Assembly (NCBI RefSeq): GCF_030704535.1
Contig: NC_081818.1
Location: 509,001-573,000, forward strand
From: Vitis vinifera
Taxonomy: Eukaryota > Streptophyta > Magnoliopsida > Vitales > Vitaceae
DNA length: 64,000 nucleotides
Direction of reading: 5' to 3'
Shown: positions 62,734-64,000 of the stretch, in pieces
Position numbering within the stretch: position 1 is the first letter of the stretch
Layout: every line of letters begins with the position of its first letter
Translations under genes and position numbers: made by a program
Notes under the pieces: model-generated
Told to the model about the DNA's origin: nothing
The model's input: the letters and a program-made list of their open reading frames with translations, nothing else
Database searches by the model: none

Positions 62734-64000
62734 TTACCTCAATTTGGGTCTCTTGGGAAGACTGCCCCTGGTGCTTCTCTTTTCTGGTACCCGAGCCTTC
62801 CCAAAGGCTTTCATCTTCCTCCTCTTTCTCTCCTCTTCACTGTCAGATTCGTCCCCTTTCTCTCGATCAGCATTGCTTGCTTCCCTCTCCAACTCTTCCC
62901 ATGTCTTTCCCTGCTCCTCCTCTGAGTCTCCGTCTGAGTCCTCCTCAACATCATCCTCGGATTCCACCAATGACTCACTGTCATCACCCTCCTCTTCTGA
63001 TCCTGTGTCTGACTGCACATCTGAAGGCTCATACCCTTGGTCGGACTCCTGTGAGTTCTCGGAATCTGAATCACTAACTTCCAAGTTCAAAAATTCCCAT
63101 CCGCCATCCTCAATGAACTTTTCTGGATCTTCAGTTATAGTCTTCAGTATAGGTCGCCAGTTCAGATTCAACCTGCTCTCGTAATATTTGAGATCAGTTG
63201 TGTCAAGCCACTCCTTGATGCCATCTAGTGATGTGGAAGGGATTGAGTCAATCCTAAGTACATCCCTCTTGAAGTCCTTGAAAACAATTGTCATATCAAA
63301 ATTCTTTTGCCCGAGACCAACTCTCTCCAGGTTAACTATCTCAATCTCGCTTAGGGTGATTACAAGGAAGGGTGTCTCAATCAGCTCAACCAGACAGCTA
63401 GAAGTTGGGACAATAAAAGCCGAGGCTTTGTGAGGTACCCCATGGAAGCCAAGCTCTCTAAGAGGCTGATCAAACTCAAGGTCAAGCCCTTTAAATTGTG
63501 GTTGCCCCCATAGATCGTTAACCCTGTTCACAAAGTTCTGGAAGTCCATGTTAATTTTATTTTTTCGATCCCTCTCCCGCTGCTCTTCCTCAATCTCATC
63601 CGGGTCATAGGCTGATCTCTTTCCACCTCCCAGTGTCTGGACCACATCCATCACCTCAACAAAGAATTGCACATCTTTGGTTTTCTTGTTTCCCACCATG
63701 ATGTGATTGTGGAGATGGAAGTGCAGTAGAGTGATCATTTCCTTCTCTGCTGGCTGGAAGAATGCATGCTTGATGTTACCGTACATAATGTCCACACGTT
63801 CATCAGGCCTTGAGGTAGAATATCGGAACCCATTTGTGTGGGATTCTAGTGAACCAGTTAGCTTCCTTCCACGACCACCAAAAGAGGGGCGGATCCAAAG
63901 ATCAGACAATCTTATTGGCTTGAATCTGGTCCCTGCAAGTTGCAGCTTCTCTTGGGTAACTAACGTTGCTCTCTCAGCCCTTTCAGATTCCCTGGAGGCA
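62734..64000 (-). CDS. SPT16: FACT complex subunit SPT16, copy 2 (3' part; continues past the window)
   Basis: Nuclear histone chaperone subunit, paralogue of the gene at 50362. The frame is open from the window edge (ASRESERAERATLV) to the stop at 62734, giving 421 residues that align with the last 40% of copy 1. An internal Met at 63909 (MSDLWIRPSF) is not the start. It has the end of the middle domain (FGGRGRKLTGSLE), the PH-like domain (LGFHGVPHKASAF, LERVGLGQKNFDM), the acidic tail and a basic end (KRPKLR). Differences from copy 1 are conservative in the folded parts (IRLSDLWIRPS for IKLFGLWIRPP, KASAF for KSSAF). The tail after KAFGK is shorter and different (ARVPEKRSTRGSLPKRPKLR). No frame damage. 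The two copies lie tail-to-tail, 9 kb apart. Confidence 0.95.
   Translation of the reverse strand, partial: ASRESERAERATLVTQEKLQLAGTRFKPIRLSDLWIRPSFGGRGRKLTGSLESHTNGFRYSTSRPDERVDIMYGNIKHAFFQPAEKEMITLLHFHLHNHIMVGNKKTKDVQFFVEVMDVVQTLGGGKRSAYDPDEIEEEQRERDRKNKINMDFQNFVNRVNDLWGQPQFKGLDLEFDQPLRELGFHGVPHKASAFIVPTSSCLVELIETPFLVITLSEIEIVNLERVGLGQKNFDMTIVFKDFKRDVLRIDSIPSTSLDGIKEWLDTTDLKYYESRLNLNWRPILKTITEDPEKFIEDGGWEFLNLEVSDSDSENSQESDQGYEPSDVQSDTGSEEEGDDSESLVESEDDVEEDSDGDSEEEQGKTWEELEREASNADREKGDESDSEEERKRRKMKAFGKARVPEKRSTRGSLPKRPKLR

Overview
This is a nuclear window from a eudicot plant. Grapevine (Vitis) or a close relative is most likely; that is an inference from the sequence style and the gene set, not a database match. 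It shows intron-containing genes with GT-AG junctions, AT-rich intergenic DNA, a plant cytosolic tRNA-Phe, class III peroxidases, Ty1/copia elements and MITEs.

Layout: (1) 1-4544, the 3' part of a full-size PDR-type ABCG transporter, + strand, 13 exons visible. (2) 5875-8269, S-adenosylmethionine synthetase, - strand, one coding exon and a 5'UTR intron of about 1.2 kb. (3) 8.4-11.7 kb, AT-rich DNA with a 25-bp tandem repeat and a diverged duplication of about 0.4 kb next to a tRNA-Phe(GAA) at 11734-11806 (-). (4) 12.9-15.4 kb, two short secreted glycine-rich proteins, both - strand. (5) 18.0-32.5 kb, a class III peroxidase array on the - strand: two intact genes, one copy with a frameshift, and the flank of a fourth unit. 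That fourth flank is split by a very young Ty1/copia element (22736-28882) with 520-bp LTRs and a 5-bp target duplication. (6) 34579-39192, ATP-citrate lyase subunit A (ACLA), - strand, 12 exons rebuilt to exactly 423 residues. (7) about 39.9-43.6 kb, an old decayed Ty1/copia element holding a Harbinger-like MITE. (8) 43866-47570, a 3.7-kb element with TG...CA ends and a 5-bp target duplication. It carries fragments of two different host glycosyltransferase genes, one GT77/RRA-like and one O-fucosyltransferase-like. (9) 48.9-53.6 kb, SPT16 (FACT histone chaperone), + strand, intronless CDS with a 5'UTR intron. (10) 54-62.7 kb, a gene desert with a diverged 31-bp minisatellite inside repeats of about 470 bp, a second MITE copy, a G17 run and a copia fragment. 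(11) 62734-64000, the 3' part of a second SPT16 gene on the - strand, tail-to-tail with the first.

The genes do not form one pathway. SAM synthetase and ACLA are primary metabolism (methyl donor; cytosolic acetyl-CoA). The peroxidases and glycine-rich proteins are secreted cell-wall proteins. The two SPT16 genes encode the same chromatin factor. I found no clear new functional system. The most unusual object is the gene-carrying element in (8), followed by the layered peroxidase array and the hierarchical minisatellite in (10).
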